Source of the DNA: Vitellaria paradoxa
Taxonomy: Eukaryota; Streptophyta; Magnoliopsida; Ericales; Sapotaceae
Length of the DNA stretch: 64,000 nucleotides
Assembly: GCA_019916065.1 (NCBI GenBank)
Contig: CM034236.1
Location: forward strand, 11,505,334 to 11,569,333
Direction: 5' to 3'
The position numbers and the translations under genes were made by a program. The notes under the pieces were generated by a model. It was not told where the DNA came from and ran no database searches. It saw nothing but the letters and a program-made list of their open reading frames with translations. Each line of letters opens with the position of its first letter. Positions within the stretch are counted from its first letter, which is position 1. This document shows, piece after piece, positions 1 through 11,718 of the stretch.

Positions 1-25
1 TTGCATGGCCTATTATATGTTTCAG

Positions 26-262
26 TTTCTTGGGGTCTTGAATTCAAAGAAAGCAAAGATTAGAGAGCTTCGAGACCGGTTGTCAGAACAGGACAAATCT
101 GGGAAGTTGCCTCAGGAAGAGGAGGAAGAGTCGACAGACAAAACTGAGAGTTTTGATGGTGAAAGTGATGATCAAAAGAGTGAGGAAGAGTCTACACAAA
201 ATCTTACTGGCACTTCAAAGGATGTACCTGCAAGTAGACCTCGTCGCAAAAAAAGGAAATAG
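26..262 (+). CDS. XRCC4: XRCC4-like DNA repair protein, C-terminal exon (partial)
   Basis: This is the last coding exon of a gene that begins left of the window. A polypyrimidine tract and AG acceptor end at position 25, and the frame then runs about 78 codons to TAG at 260-262. The exon opens with FLGVLNSKKAKIRELRDRL, which resembles the end of the coiled-coil stalk of plant XRCC4. An acidic Ser/Glu-rich tail follows, ending in a basic cluster (RPRRKKRK) that looks like a nuclear localisation signal. XRCC4 is the scaffold that holds DNA ligase IV in non-homologous end joining. The family call rests on this short stalk motif and the typical acidic/basic tail, recalled from memory and not searched. 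The globular head and ligase-binding coil lie outside the window. Confidence 0.72.
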   Translation, partial: FLGVLNSKKAKIRELRDRLSEQDKSGKLPQEEEEESTDKTESFDGESDDQKSEEESTQNLTGTSKDVPASRPRRKKRK

Positions 263-623
263 GCAATCTCACCAACTGAGCTTGAGTTGTGTTCCGGCAT
301 GTCAAGTGTCTACCATAGCTTATAGTTTTGACTGTTTGTAGAAGTTAGTCTCTTAGTTTAATTAATCTTGTAAAGAAGAATGGGCACCGTGCTTATTTTG
401 GAATGCAGTGCAGTGGATGTAACTGATCAGTTGGATCATTTGAAACCGATGCAAAGACATCTAAACCTGAGATTGTTCATTACTTTCTATCTCTTCTCTC
501 TTGGAAGGAAAGGTTTGACATTCTTTTTTATGTCAGTTGGGGAATTCCATTGCTCGGCCGTTAGATTTTAATCAAACTATCCCGACCTCAATATCATTGA
601 GTTGACATTGAACCTCCCCCTTT
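263..623 (+). other. Probable 3' UTR and downstream flank of the XRCC4-like gene
   Basis: No coding frame worth reporting follows the stop at 262. The sequence is moderately AT-rich with T-rich stretches, as expected for a plant 3' UTR. No single polyadenylation signal can be fixed. Confidence 0.4.
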
Positions 624-697
624 TCTCTTGGATGGATGATTTTGTCATTTGGGAGATCATTCTCTTGAATGGATGATTTTGTCTTTTGGGAGATCAA
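624..697. repeat. Two-copy 37-bp tandem repeat
   Basis: The segment starting TCTCTTGGATGGATGA at 624 is repeated at 661 with a few substitutions, giving a period of 37 bp. Both copies end in TTTTGGGAGATCA or a close variant. Confidence 0.75.
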
Positions 698-990
698 ACT
701 CGTGATTTTAATAATAAGTGTTGTATTTCTATAACTTGATAATTTACTCTGTATTAGCTCTTTTATTTTTTTTAAATAAGAAAAAAGTAGGCAATTTTTT
801 ATTTTAAAAATTATTTATTCAATGTCACTTTATACCATATTTTTAAATAATTATTTAAAATAGAGAATACTAATTTGTCTCTTTAAATTTTGAAAATTAC
901 AGTAGAAATCCTCTATTCATCATCATTTTACACTAATTTTTCTAAATAACTTTTTAAAATAGATATTATTACGATCTTTTAATTTATTGA

Positions 991-1148
991 GGGCCCGTTT
1001 GGTTTGAAATAATTTGATGAAAATCTCTGAAAATCTCTATAAATCTCTGTTAACTTTATATCACATCAATTTTTTTCTCTCACTGCACGTATTACGAACT
1101 CTCTCCAAACCACAATTTATCTCATTTTTTCTTACTCCAAACAATCCC
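991..1148. mobile_element. PIF/Tourist-like MITE, 158 bp
   Basis: The left end reads GGGCCCGTTTGGTTTGAA; the right end is its rough inverse (TTACTCCAAACAATCCC). A 3-bp target duplication, TGA, flanks both sides (988-990 and 1149-1151). TIRs of the form GGGCC..GTTTGG with a 3-bp duplication are typical of Tourist/PIF-Harbinger MITEs, although TTA/TAA targets are commoner. The interior carries short AAATCTCT motifs shared with the element at 26006-26165, so the two belong to one family or sister families. Confidence 0.72.
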
Positions 1149-1151
1149 TGA

Positions 1152-2163
1152 GTTAGAAATTTTTTAAAATAAAGAAAGTGTACCTAACTGAGGAAATGAG
1201 ATGTATACCTATACTTAGAGTGTCATTATTCGTTTTCTAAGAAACATATATATGCATATGATATACATGTACTATATAGACACAGACACGAATATAATAT
1301 GAATACGTTGAGTATACAACAAAAAAGTATAATTTTTATTTCCTTTGCAAATGAATAACGCATCCCCAACAAAAATAGGTTAATACGTATTTTAATACAT
1401 AAAACATAACAATGCATAAGATAGCAAATTCTATAATTTTAGAGTTTTAGATACTCAAAATTAGGTTTATATTAATTATATATATATATAAATAATAATA
1501 AAATAATAAAAGACGCTATTTATTTGTATTTGACATGTATGTTTGAAGAATATACATGTTCAAAAAATACAACAATTATCTTAAAATATTTGATAGTTTA
1601 TAACTCATTTTTTTCTTTTTTTCAACAAAACCTATAAATGTCATTTGTCATAACGACATAAACCTAAAAACAACTAGATGAAATAGGTAATAAATCCCTT
1701 CTAACCATTTCCTTCATGTGCACTCTGGGCTTATCAATCAACTCTATTTTCTCCTAGAAATCCCTTGGACGATAATATCGTGTGAAAATTACATTTAAAT
1801 TCCCTTACTTTTTAAATAACTATTTTTATTATCCTTTAATATTTAAAAATTACACATATCTTTTTTATTTTGAAATATTGAATGTCTTTAGTGCACTTTT
1901 TTTCTTTAAATATTTACAAATTTCTTCAAAATTTAAATTTTATATTCGTTGCACAAATTATAAAAATTATTTTTACTTACTACATAAATTACGAGATTAT
2001 AATTTTTAAAAATTAAAATAACTCCAAACACCACATTATTATCATTGACAATAAAAAAATGTGAGATAATTAAAATTTTAGATTTTCTTTTTTTTTTTTT
2101 GAATTCGGAGGCTATAGGTCAAAGATCCAAATATGTGTATGGATTTTTTAAGTTAAACAAATA
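1152..2163. other. AT-rich intergenic DNA
   Basis: No supported gene. It contains (TA)n near 1477-1490 and long A/T runs. Open frames here are short and of low complexity. Confidence 0.6.
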
Positions 2164-2541
2164 TGCGCGTTTGTAATAGTAAAAAACAAGATAAATTGAG
2201 ATAAAACGTGATTTGGGTTAGTCTTAACGCCTTTTTTTAGTTTTGGCAGTAGCAAACCGTGGGAACGGTGTCCCAAACCGTTCCCACGGATTCAAAAAAA
2301 TTCGGATAAAATAGTGATAATGGTACTCGTTAGAAAGCTTTCAACTAGAAAAATATGATTATAAAAAAAAATTTACATATTCAGTTAACCTCCTTTCAAA
2401 TTTTTTATTTTTTTAAGCGAAATATTGAAATTTTTTGTAATTAATAAAGGTGAAAAATATGAAAATTAGTAATGATAGTAAACAAAATAAAGATTTTTGA
2501 AGATTTATTTTGTTTCTTAGAGTTCCAAACGGAAACGCTAT
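2164..2541 (+). mobile_element. MITE of a dispersed family (also at 60461-60795 and in 55068-56178)
   Basis: The order of blocks matches the element at 60461-60795 read on the minus strand: an A-rich left end with GATAAATTGAGATAAAA, a block with AGTAGCAAACCGT and inverted CCGTTCCCAC motifs, then a block near AGCGAAATATTGAAATTTTTT, then GATTTATTTTGTTT at the right end. The ends are degenerate and no clean target duplication could be fixed (ATA is possible). It abuts the start of the tandem array that follows. Confidence 0.6.
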
Positions 2542-2546
2542 ATAAC

Positions 2547-5500
2547 ACGAATTTCAGTACAATGCTACCTGACCGACCTCAGAAGGCCTCCCCATTTTTC
2601 GTTTTTATTTTAATTCTCCCATATTTTGCCCACTGTCTTTCCCGAGAGCTTTTCTTCATGCTTGATGAGCCCTAAAAATTCTCGAATCTCCCTCAATCTC
2701 AAGGTCTCACTCCTTCATCTCTCTCCCTCGACGTCAACCAACGCCGACGCCGACACCGCTTCACCACACCCCTGCAAACTGATACTGTTGGAGCACTCAC
2801 CTACCTTTACCTTTACCTTCCACCACTGCCTCTGCGCCGCTGGTAAGCTTGTTTACTTTTTGTTTCTTCTCTAGCTGTGGTGTGTATGTGAGGTTGCTTT
2901 AAATCCTTGTTCGCAAAACTTTTCTCGCAGAATAATCAAATTGTTCGTCCCATTATAGAATCTGAAGCACCTAACTTCAAATTTTATCTTGCTATAGAAT
3001 CACCTCAACCAACTCTTACCTGACCTAATTTTGTATAAACTTCTCTATTCTATTTTTCTCATTGTGCTTTTGATTATTTGTTTATTATAATGTTTAGAAA
3101 ATTCATCGTTGTTAAACCAGTAATCTGAAATGGGTATGCATTATATATAGAATACGAATTTTAGTACAACGCTACCCGATCGACCTCGAAAGGGCTCCCC
3201 ATTTTTCCTTTTTACTTCAATCCTCCCATAGTTTGCCCACGGTCATTCCGAGAGCTTTTCTTCATGCTCGCTGAGCCCTAAAAATTTTCGAATCTCCCTT
3301 AATCTCAAGCTCCCCCACTCACTCATCTCTCTGCCTCGATGTCAACCGTTGCCGACACCGCTTCACCAAACCACTGCCAACCGATACCGCTGCAGCACTC
3401 ACCTACCTCTGTCTCTACCTCTCCTCCACCACTGCCTCTACGTCGCAGGTAAGCTTGTTTACTTTTTGTTTCGTCTCCAACTGTGGTATGTGTGGCAGGT
3501 TGCTATAATTCCTTGTTTGCGAAACTTTTCTCCCAGAATAATCAAACTTTTCTCGTCACATTATAGAATTCGAAGCACATGACTTCAAATTTTGTCTTGC
3601 AATAGAATCACCTCAACCTAATTCCTTGAACGTACTCTTACCTGACCTAATTATGTATAAACTTCTGTATGCTATTTTTCTCATTATGCCTCTGATTATT
3701 TGTTTATTAAAACGTTTAGAAGATTTATCGTTATTAAACAAGTAATCTGAAATTGGTATGTATTGTCTATAGAATACGAATTTTAGTATAATGCTACCCG
3801 ACCGACCTTGGAAGGCCTTCCCTTTTTTGTTTTTACTCCAATTCTCTCATATTTTACCCATTGTATTTCTCGAGAGCTTTTCTTCACGCTCGCTGAGCCA
3901 TAAAAATACTCGAATCTCCCTCAATCTCAAACTCTCATTCCCTCATCTCTCTCCCTCGATGTCAACCGACGCCGACACCGCTTCACCACACCCCTGCCAA
4001 CCCATACCGCTGCAGCATTCACTGACCTCTGCCTCTACCTCTCCTCCACCACTGCCTCTACGTCGCAGTAAGCTTGTTTACTTTTTGTTTCATCTTTAGC
4101 TGTGGTGCGTGTGGGAGATTGTTTTTATTCCTCGTTCGCAAAATTTTCTTGCAGAATAATCAAACTGTTCGTCCCATTATAGAATCCGAAGCACTTGACT
4201 TCAAATTTTGTCTTGCTGTAGAATCACCTCAACCTAATTCTTTGAAGGTACGCTTACCTGACCTAATTATGTACAAACTTTTCTATTCTATTTTTCTAAT
4301 TGTGCCCCTGATTATTTGTTTATTATAACGTTTAGAAGATTTATCGTTGTTAAACTAGTAATTTGAAATGGGTATGCAATGTCTATAGAATACGAATTTT
4401 AGTACAAGGCTACCCGACTGACCTCGGAAGGCCACTCCATTTTTCGTTTTTACTTCAATTCTCCTATATTTTGCCCACTGTATTTCCCGAGAGCTTTTCT
4501 TCATGCTCGCTAAGCCCTAAAATTTCCTGAATCTCCCTCAATCTCAAGCTTTCACACCCTCATCTGTCTCCCTCGACATCAACCGACGCCAACACCGTTT
4601 CACCACACCCCTGCCAATCGATATCGGTGCAGCACTCACCGACCTCTGCCTCTACCACTCCTCTACTATTGCCTCTGTGTCATAGGTAAGGTTGTTTACT
4701 TTTTGTTTCTTTTCTAGTTGTGGTGTGTGTGGGGGAGGTTGCTATAAATACTTGTTCGTGAAACTTTTCTCGCAGAATAATCAAATTGTTCGTCCCATTA
4801 TAGAATCCAAAGCACTTGACTTCAAATTTTGTCTTGCTATAGAATCACCGTAACCTAATTCTTTGAAAGTACTCTTACCTGACCTAATTATGTATAAACT
4901 TTTTTATTCTATTTTTCTCATTGTGTCTCTGATTATTTGTTTATTATAACGTTTAGAAGATTTATTGTTGTTAAACCAGTAATCTAAAATGGGAATGCAT
5001 TGTCTATATAATACAAATTTTAGTACAACGCTACCCGATCGACCTCAGAAGGCCTCCCCATTTGTCATTTTTACTTCAATTCTCCCATATTTTGCCCACA
5101 GTGTTTCCTGAGAGCTTTTCTTTGTGCTCGCTGAGCCCTAAAAATTCTCGAATCTCCCTCAATCTCAAGTTCTCACACCCTCATCTCTCTCCCTCGACGT
5201 CAACCAACGCCGACATCGCTTCACCACACCCCTGCCAGCTGATACCGGTGCAGCACTCACCGACCTCTACCTCTACCTCTCCTCCACCACTGCCTCTGCG
5301 TCGTAGGTAAGGTTGTGTACTTTTTGCTTCTTTTCTAGCTGTGGTGCGTGTGGGAGGTTGCTATAAATACTTGTTCGCGAAACTTTTCTCGCAGAATAAT
5401 CGAACTGTTCGTCCCATTATAGAATCCGAAGCACCTGACTTCAAATTTTGTCTTGCTATAGAATCACCTCAACCTAATTCTTTGAAGGTACTCTTACTTG

Positions 5501-6932
5501 ACCTAATTATATATAAACTTTTCTATTCTATTTTTCTCATTGTGTCTCCGATTATTTGTTTATTATAATGTTTAGAAGATTCATTGTTGTTAAACCAGTA
5601 ATTTGAAATGGGAATGCATTGTCTATATAATACGAATTTTAGTACAACGCTACCCGACCGACCTCGGAAGGCCTTCCCATTTGTCATTTTTACTTCAACT
5701 CTTCCATATTTTGCCCACTGTCTTTCTCGAGAGCTATTCTTCGCGCTCGCTGAGCCGTAAAAATTCTCAAATCTCCCTCAATTTCAAGCTCTCACACCCT
5801 CATCTCTCTCCCTTGACGTTAATCGACGCTGACACCGCTTCACCACACCCCTGTCAACCGATACCGGTGCAGCACTCACTGACTTCTGCCTCTACCTCTC
5901 CTCCACCACTACCTCTGTGTCGTAGGTAAGGTTGTTTACTTTTTGCTTCTTTTCTAGCTGTGGTGTGTGTGGGAGGTTGCTATAAATACTCGTTCGCAAA
6001 ACTTTTCTCGCAGAATAATCAAACTGTTTGTCCCATTATAGAATTCGAAGCACCTGACTTCAAATTTTGTCTTGCTATAGAATCACCTCAACCTAATTCT
6101 TTGAAGGTACTCTTACCTGACCTAATTATGTATAAACTTTTTTACTTCTCATTGTGTCTCGGATTATTTGTTTATTATAACGTTTAGAAGATTCATTGTT
6201 GTTAAACCAGTAATCTGAAATGGGAATGCATTGTCTATATAATACGAATTTTAGTACAACGCTACTCGACCGACCTTGGAAGGCTTTCCCATTTGTCGTT
6301 TTTACTTCAATTCTCCCATATTTTGCCCACTGTCTTTTCCGAGAGCTTTTCTTCGCGCTCGCTGAGCCCTAAAAATTCTCAAATCTCCCTCAATCCCAAG
6401 CTCTCACACCATCACCTGTCTCCCTCGATGTCAACCGACGCCGACACCACTTCACCACACCCCTGCCAATCAATCTCAAGCTCTCATACCCTTATCTCTC
6501 TCCCTCGATGTCAACCGACGCGGACACTGCTTCACCACACCCCTGCCAACCGATACCGGTGCAGCACTCACCGACCTCTGCCTCTACCTTTCCTCTACCA
6601 CTGCCTCTGCGTCGTAAGTATAGTTGTTTACTTTTTGCTTCTTTTTTAGCTGTGGTGTGTGTGGGAGGTTGCTATAAATATTCGTTCGCGAAACTTTTCT
6701 CGCAGAATAATCAAACTGTTCGTCCCATTATAGAATCCGAAGCACCTGACTTCAAATTTTGTCTTGCTATAGAATCACCTCAACCTAATTCTTTGAAGGT
6801 ACTCTTACCTGACCTAATTTTGTATAAATTTCTCTATTCTATTTTTCTCATCGTGCATCTGATTATTTGTTTATTATAATGTTTAAAAGATTCATCGTTG
6901 TTAAACCAGTAATCTGAAATGGGTATGCATTG
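2547..6932 (+). repeat. Seven-copy tandem array of about 616-bp exon-like units
   Basis: Units start with an ACGAATTT(T/C)AGTAC-like motif at 2547, 3154, 3776, 4392, 5013, 5632 and 6244, so periods are 607-622 bp. Each carries a C/T-rich block (CTCATCTCTCTCCCTCGA), a CACCGCTTCACCACACCCC block, a donor-like GGTAAG, an acceptor-like TTTTCTCGCAG and then a segment that in units 3, 5, 6 and 7 is open for about 31 codons (NNQTVRPIIESEAPDFKF, then CLAIESPQPNSLK) and runs into a donor-like GAAGGTACTC. Units 1, 2 and 4 have frame breaks there. The seventh unit has an extra internal duplication of about 82 bp (6392-6553). The layout looks like repeated 5' exon plus intron plus exon pieces of an unidentified gene, but no continuous protein spans the predicted junctions. 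Confidence 0.85.
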
Positions 6933-7562
6933 TTCAATCAGCAAGATTCGTCAAATTCTGCCTATATAATTTAGGTTTTAGGTTTATTTATAGGTTAAAT
7001 GGAATGAGCTTGGGAAAAATTTTAGATTTAGTTTTAAAATCAGGCTGGAAACGAGCTTAATATTTTATATTCCCCCAATTCAGCCCAAAAATTATAAATA
7101 TTTTTTTATAAAATATTTTATTATTTAAAAATCATTTATGTAGTGTAAAAATAAAAATATATTTAAAGACATAAAAGACAAACCAAACTAAATTGACATT
7201 CACGCAGGCTTGCCATTTTATAGCATGTCAATTGGTTTAAGATGTGCTTACCAATTTATTGCTTGTATGTAAATTTAATCTAGATGCATCATGTAGCCAG
7301 CAAGCGTTTATGGCTTAATGTTTCAATTTTATTTGTTGTTTTTAATTGTAAAAAATTAGATAAATGTATAAAAAAATAGTTTATAAATTAAATAAATTTA
7401 AATGGACAACTTAGTATTTAAAAAATAACGTATTATCAAATTTTAAATAAAACAATAAGTCTGGTAAAAACTATGATGGAGCTTGGCAATCATAATAATG
7501 CTATAATAATAGCATTATGGGTTTTACTGTTTGGCCTTTTCAAACTCAAAAACACTACGGGC
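6933..7562. other. AT-rich intergenic DNA
   Basis: No coding frame or structured repeat is supported here. Base composition is strongly AT-rich. Confidence 0.6.
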
Positions 7563-7691
7563 TAGGGATGGAAAAGTCAACTCAAACCCATCAACCCATT
7601 CGATTAAACCCATTTTCAGGTTTGGATCCTATTATTTTATTAATTGAGTTGTAATTGGGTAATTTATAAAATACTCATTTATAAATGGGTG
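7563..7691. mobile_element. hAT-like terminal fragment
   Basis: It begins TAGGGATGGAAAAGTCAA and continues with repeated AACCCAT/AATGGG motifs. It resembles the inverse of the end near 13480-13545 (GGGCAGG and TTTTGCCACTCCTA). Such TAGGGATGGCAAAA-like termini are typical of plant hAT elements. Its other end is missing; a solo LTR interrupts it at 7692. Confidence 0.5.
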
Positions 7692-9251
7692 TGTTATCCC
7701 AAATAGCAACACTAGAGGGGGGTGAATAGGGTTGCTTAAAAATTTTGCAATAAAAATTTCAACCCTAAAACAAATATGTCAAGATGAATATGAAATGCAC
7801 TAAAAAAAAATTATTTAATATTTGTGAATGAAGAGTGAGTGCTAGGGTTTGCAATAAATATAAAGAGAAGGGAAGAGAAGCAAACACAATCGATTTATAG
7901 TGGTTCGGCTTTAATGTTGCCTACGTCCACTCCCCAAGGTCTTCCTTAAGATTTCTTCACTATTCTTTGAAGAGCTTATTACACACTAGCTTCCCAAGAT
8001 GCTAGAAACCTTTTCTGAGTGATTTTATCACCAAATCACTCACACAAGTCTCTCTCAAAGAAAGTCTCTTGTTTTGGTTCTAACACTTGAACCAAAACCA
8101 ACAAGAGTTCACCCAACTCTCACAAATTAAAAGAGCTTTAAATTTCCCTTTCTTACAACAACAATGATAAGTTTAAAATTCAATCAAATCAAAAAGAAAC
8201 TCTCACAAGTTGAATATGAAAGATGAAGCACAAATGTGAGAAGAAATTACTCTATGTTTGCAAAGATATGGAATTTCTTGCCTTGTTCTTCCCCTTGAGT
8301 CTGAGTTTGAGGCTCTATTTATAGATGAAAATCTCCAAATGGCCGTTACAAAGTGAAAAGACACTTTTGCCCTTAAAAGAAATTGAATTTCCTTGCTTCC
8401 AATGCTGTCTTTCAAATTCAGATTTTCTGAAATATATTTGTGACCGTTTTTCACCCTCAGAACGTTTAAATCTGACATTGCCTCAAAGTAAAGACTTTGT
8501 AGATAGATAAGTCAGCTATTACATGTCAAATTTTGAGCTTCATCCAACGGTTAGATAGTCAGATATGACTTCTGAACCGAGATCAGCTTCTGATAACTTT
8601 TTCTGACATTCTGAATCTGTGTTTCCAGTTTAAGCTTCTGTTTCACCATGATACTTTTAGAATTAGAAGAAACTTAAACTACAAAAGTTGTAGCTTTTTA
8701 AGTCTTCTTTTCACACACAAAAAATCAGAAGTTTTAAAGCTGTAGAGTATGAGTTATGTCTCAAAAACTAAGACTAGTTTAAGAATCCAGAATTAAAAAC
8801 TTTTCTGTAATGACTAATATTCCAACTCATGTTTTGATATCTTAACCTCAGATCCACAAAAAGTTCCCTTCGGTAACGTTGTAGATATAAAAGTCTAGTT
8901 TACTATATTAAAATTTCATGATAATTGAACCGTTGGATCTTAAGATATCATCTATATACTGACATGTGTCTGATTTCTCTGTTTACCCGAGTTAACCTCT
9001 AGTTCAAATCTTCATCTTACTTTGATTTCTATTACTCCCAACTTTGAAATTCCTTTATTCCTTCCTCCAAATTATGTGAAAATATCTAAAAAATAATATC
9101 AATCTCTTCCAACTCTATTATCTTGAATCTATCAAATGAATTATAACATTTCTTACAATGTCTATTTGAAAATTTATTGTGAAAATTTAATTCAATATTT
9201 GTTATCATCAAAATCAATTGTAAAACTAACTTTATAAACCTTAGACCAACA
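7692..9251 (+). mobile_element. Solo-LTR-like retroelement, 1,560 bp
   Basis: The element begins TGTTATCCC and ends GACCAACA, the TG...CA ends of an LTR. A perfect 5-bp target duplication, GGGTG, lies at 7687-7691 and 9252-9256. Inside are CTAGAGGGGGGTGAATAGGG near the 5' end, TAGTGGTTCGGC about 0.2 kb in, and a TATA-like TCTATTTATAG near 8311. No gag, protease, integrase or reverse transcriptase frame is present, and no second LTR is seen, so unequal LTR recombination leaving a solo LTR is the simplest reading. Strand follows the TATA-like box and is tentative. Confidence 0.72.
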
Positions 9252-9288
9252 GGGTGCAATTGGGTTATTAAACAAGACCCGTTAAAAC

Positions 9289-11388
9289 GGAGCCGGCTCT
9301 CTTGCAATTTGGTTTTCTGTTATTTCTCTACAATTATCAGATCTCAACCCTCCATTTCATTCAGCGGCCAAAAATTCAATTTGTGGGCCCCATTTTAAAA
9401 GCCATTTCTTTTACTTTCTTGCATTGGTTTTTTATCAGTTTTCTTTTTCTTTTCTTTTTTTTTTCTCAAATGAAACCCAGCTTCCGTAACGAAGAAATTA
9501 TTTTTTCCATGTGGTGCAAAACTCGCTGATTAAGCCTTTGATAAAAAAAAAAAAAATAGTCTCAACTATAATATTAAGAATATATCAGCCTTTTGACATA
9601 AATATTTTGTCTGAGATAGTGAATTTGGTGGTACTTAATTTCATTTAGTAAAAATTTTTATTAATTTTTATAATTAAAATTAAAATAAAAAAATTTATGA
9701 GTTAGATTTGATTTCATTTTATCATTTAAATTTTTTTTATTTATATACCATTTGAAATCTATTAAAAAAATAATAGAATTTGATGTGTATTTATTTTCTT
9801 CTTAAACCATTTAAACAAATATACTCTCAAATCAAATTAATTCTCTATTTTAAATCAAACTCTTGTTTTTATACTGTTATTCTGTTATTATTACATCTCA
9901 ACCCTTCATTTTATTAAATGGCCAAAAACTCAACTTCTATGAGTCCCATTTTAGAAGTTTTAAATATAATATTTTCTATTTATATATCAACTAATATACT
10001 AGCCTTAAAAACTTTACAAGTTTTTTTTTTTTTTTCTAAAGCCTATAAATAGATTTAAAAAAGAAAAAAAAAAAACAAACAAACAAAATATAGATTGAAA
10101 AAACAAAGCTTATAAAAAAATCTTATAAATGAAAATGAATAGTAAATAGATTAAAACAAACAAAAAAACAAACAAAGCTTGTAAATAAAAATAATTCAAC
10201 ATGCTTTACAACCTTGATTTAAGCAAGTTCAAAAATAATTTTGTAATTTAAGCAAGTTATTTTTATACCTACAATTGCACCATGAACATATATATTATAC
10301 ATGATATCATGATACGAAATTAAAAAAAAAAAAAATTAACTAGAGCTAATGTGCTTGATTCAAGCCCCAATTAATTTTTTTTTTGATAAATAGCTTCTTT
10401 AACATTTTTTTTAATTTTGTATCATGATATCATGTATAATATATATGTTTATGGCGCAATTGTAAGTGTATACATAACTTGCTTAAATTATGAAGTTATT
10501 TTTGAACTTGCTTAAATCAAAGTTGTAAAGCATGTTGAATTATTTTTATTTATAAGCTTTGTTTGTTTGTTTTTTTTAATCCATTTACTGTTCATTTTCA
10601 TTTATAAGATTTTTTTTATAAGTTTTGTTTTTTTCAATCTATATTGCATTTGTTTGTTTTATTTATTTAAAACCCCCAAAATGGGACTCATAGAAGTTGA
10701 GTTTTCGGCTATTTAATAAAATAAAAGGTTGAGATGTAATAATAACAGAATAACAGTATAAAAGCAAGAGTTTGATTTAAAATAGATAATTAATTTGATT
10801 TGAGAGTATATTTGTTTAAATGGTTTAAGAAGAAAATAAATACACATCAAATTCCATTTTTTTTTATTAGATTTCAAATGGTATATAAATAAAAAAATTG
10901 AAATGATAAAATGAAATTAAATCTAAATCATAAATTTTTTTATTTTACTTTTAATTATAAAAATTAATAAAAATTTTTACTAAATGAAATTAAATACCAC
11001 CAAATTCAGTATTTCAAACAAAAAATTTATGTCAAAAGTCCGGTATATTCTTAATATTATAGTTGAGACTATTTTTTTTTTTTGGATCAAAGGCTTAATT
11101 GGCGAATTTTGCACCACATTGAAAAAATAATTTCTTCGTTACAGAAGTTAGGTTTTATTTGAGAGAAAAAAAAAAAAAAAGAAAGAAAGAAAGAAAGAAA
11201 AGAAAAGAAAAGAAAAGAAAAGAGAATAAAGAGAAAACTGAATAGAAAACCAAAGTAAGAAAACAAAAGGAGTGGCTTTTAAAGTGGGGCCCACAAATTT
11301 AATTTTTGGCCGTTGGATGAAATGGAGGGCTGAGATCTGATAATTGCAGAGAAATAATAGAAAACCAAATTGTAGGGGAGCCGGTTCC
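9289..11388. mobile_element. Palindromic Mutator-like element with about 1-kb inverted arms
   Basis: The left end, GGAGCCGGCTCTCTTGCA, mirrors the right end (reverse complement GGAACCGGCTCCCCTACA). A perfect 9-bp duplication, CGTTAAAAC, sits at 9280-9288 and 11389-11397. A 9-bp duplication with long G-starting TIRs is the signature of Mutator-like elements. The left arm runs to about 10325 and the right arm starts near 10405. Matching landmarks include the GGGCCC block (about 9384 and 11287), the ATCATGATA block beside the loop and the A/T runs. The 80-bp loop has no coding capacity, so the element is non-autonomous. A transcript crossing it would fold into a hairpin of nearly 1 kb. Confidence 0.88.
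11165..11223. repeat. A-rich tract with (GAAA)n and (GAAAA)n
   Basis: A poly-A run is followed by repeats of GAAA and AGAAA inside the right arm of the palindromic element. The opposite arm has the shorter counterpart T-rich tract around 9440-9470, so the tract expanded in one arm only. Confidence 0.7.
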
Positions 11389-11470
11389 CGTTAAAACACT
11401 CAATTTAATTTAAAAGATTAATTTATTTTCTCTCTCTACACCACTCCCTCTCCTCGACACCGCTCTCTCT

Positions 11471-11491
11471 CTCTCTCTCTCTCTACTCCAT
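11471..11491. repeat. (CT)n microsatellite
   Basis: A run of alternating CT lies in a C/T-rich, leader-like segment upstream of the thioredoxin-like fragment. The second copy of the segment at about 35627 has a similar run. Confidence 0.75.
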
Positions 11492-11718
11492 CCTCAGGGA
11501 GGCCACCTCCGCCGTCGCCAAGCTCGTCGGTAAACCGAAGCCGTACGTATTCTCATGTCTCTCTCCAGACACACACACACATAATTTTTTTGCATTTGTC
11601 AGATTTTTCCAGCATGTGAAATTCTGAATTTCTTCTAGGGTTTCGGCCAAATTTTACGTTTACTCTGTGCATTACACTTGCAATCAATCTATCTAAATTA
11701 TGTTAAGATTTCGGACAG

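Noticed and set aside
2547..6932. Seven separate protein-coding genes in the array
   Set aside because: Frames of 75-123 codons run across splice-like sites, differ in start and are broken in several units; no family is recognised.
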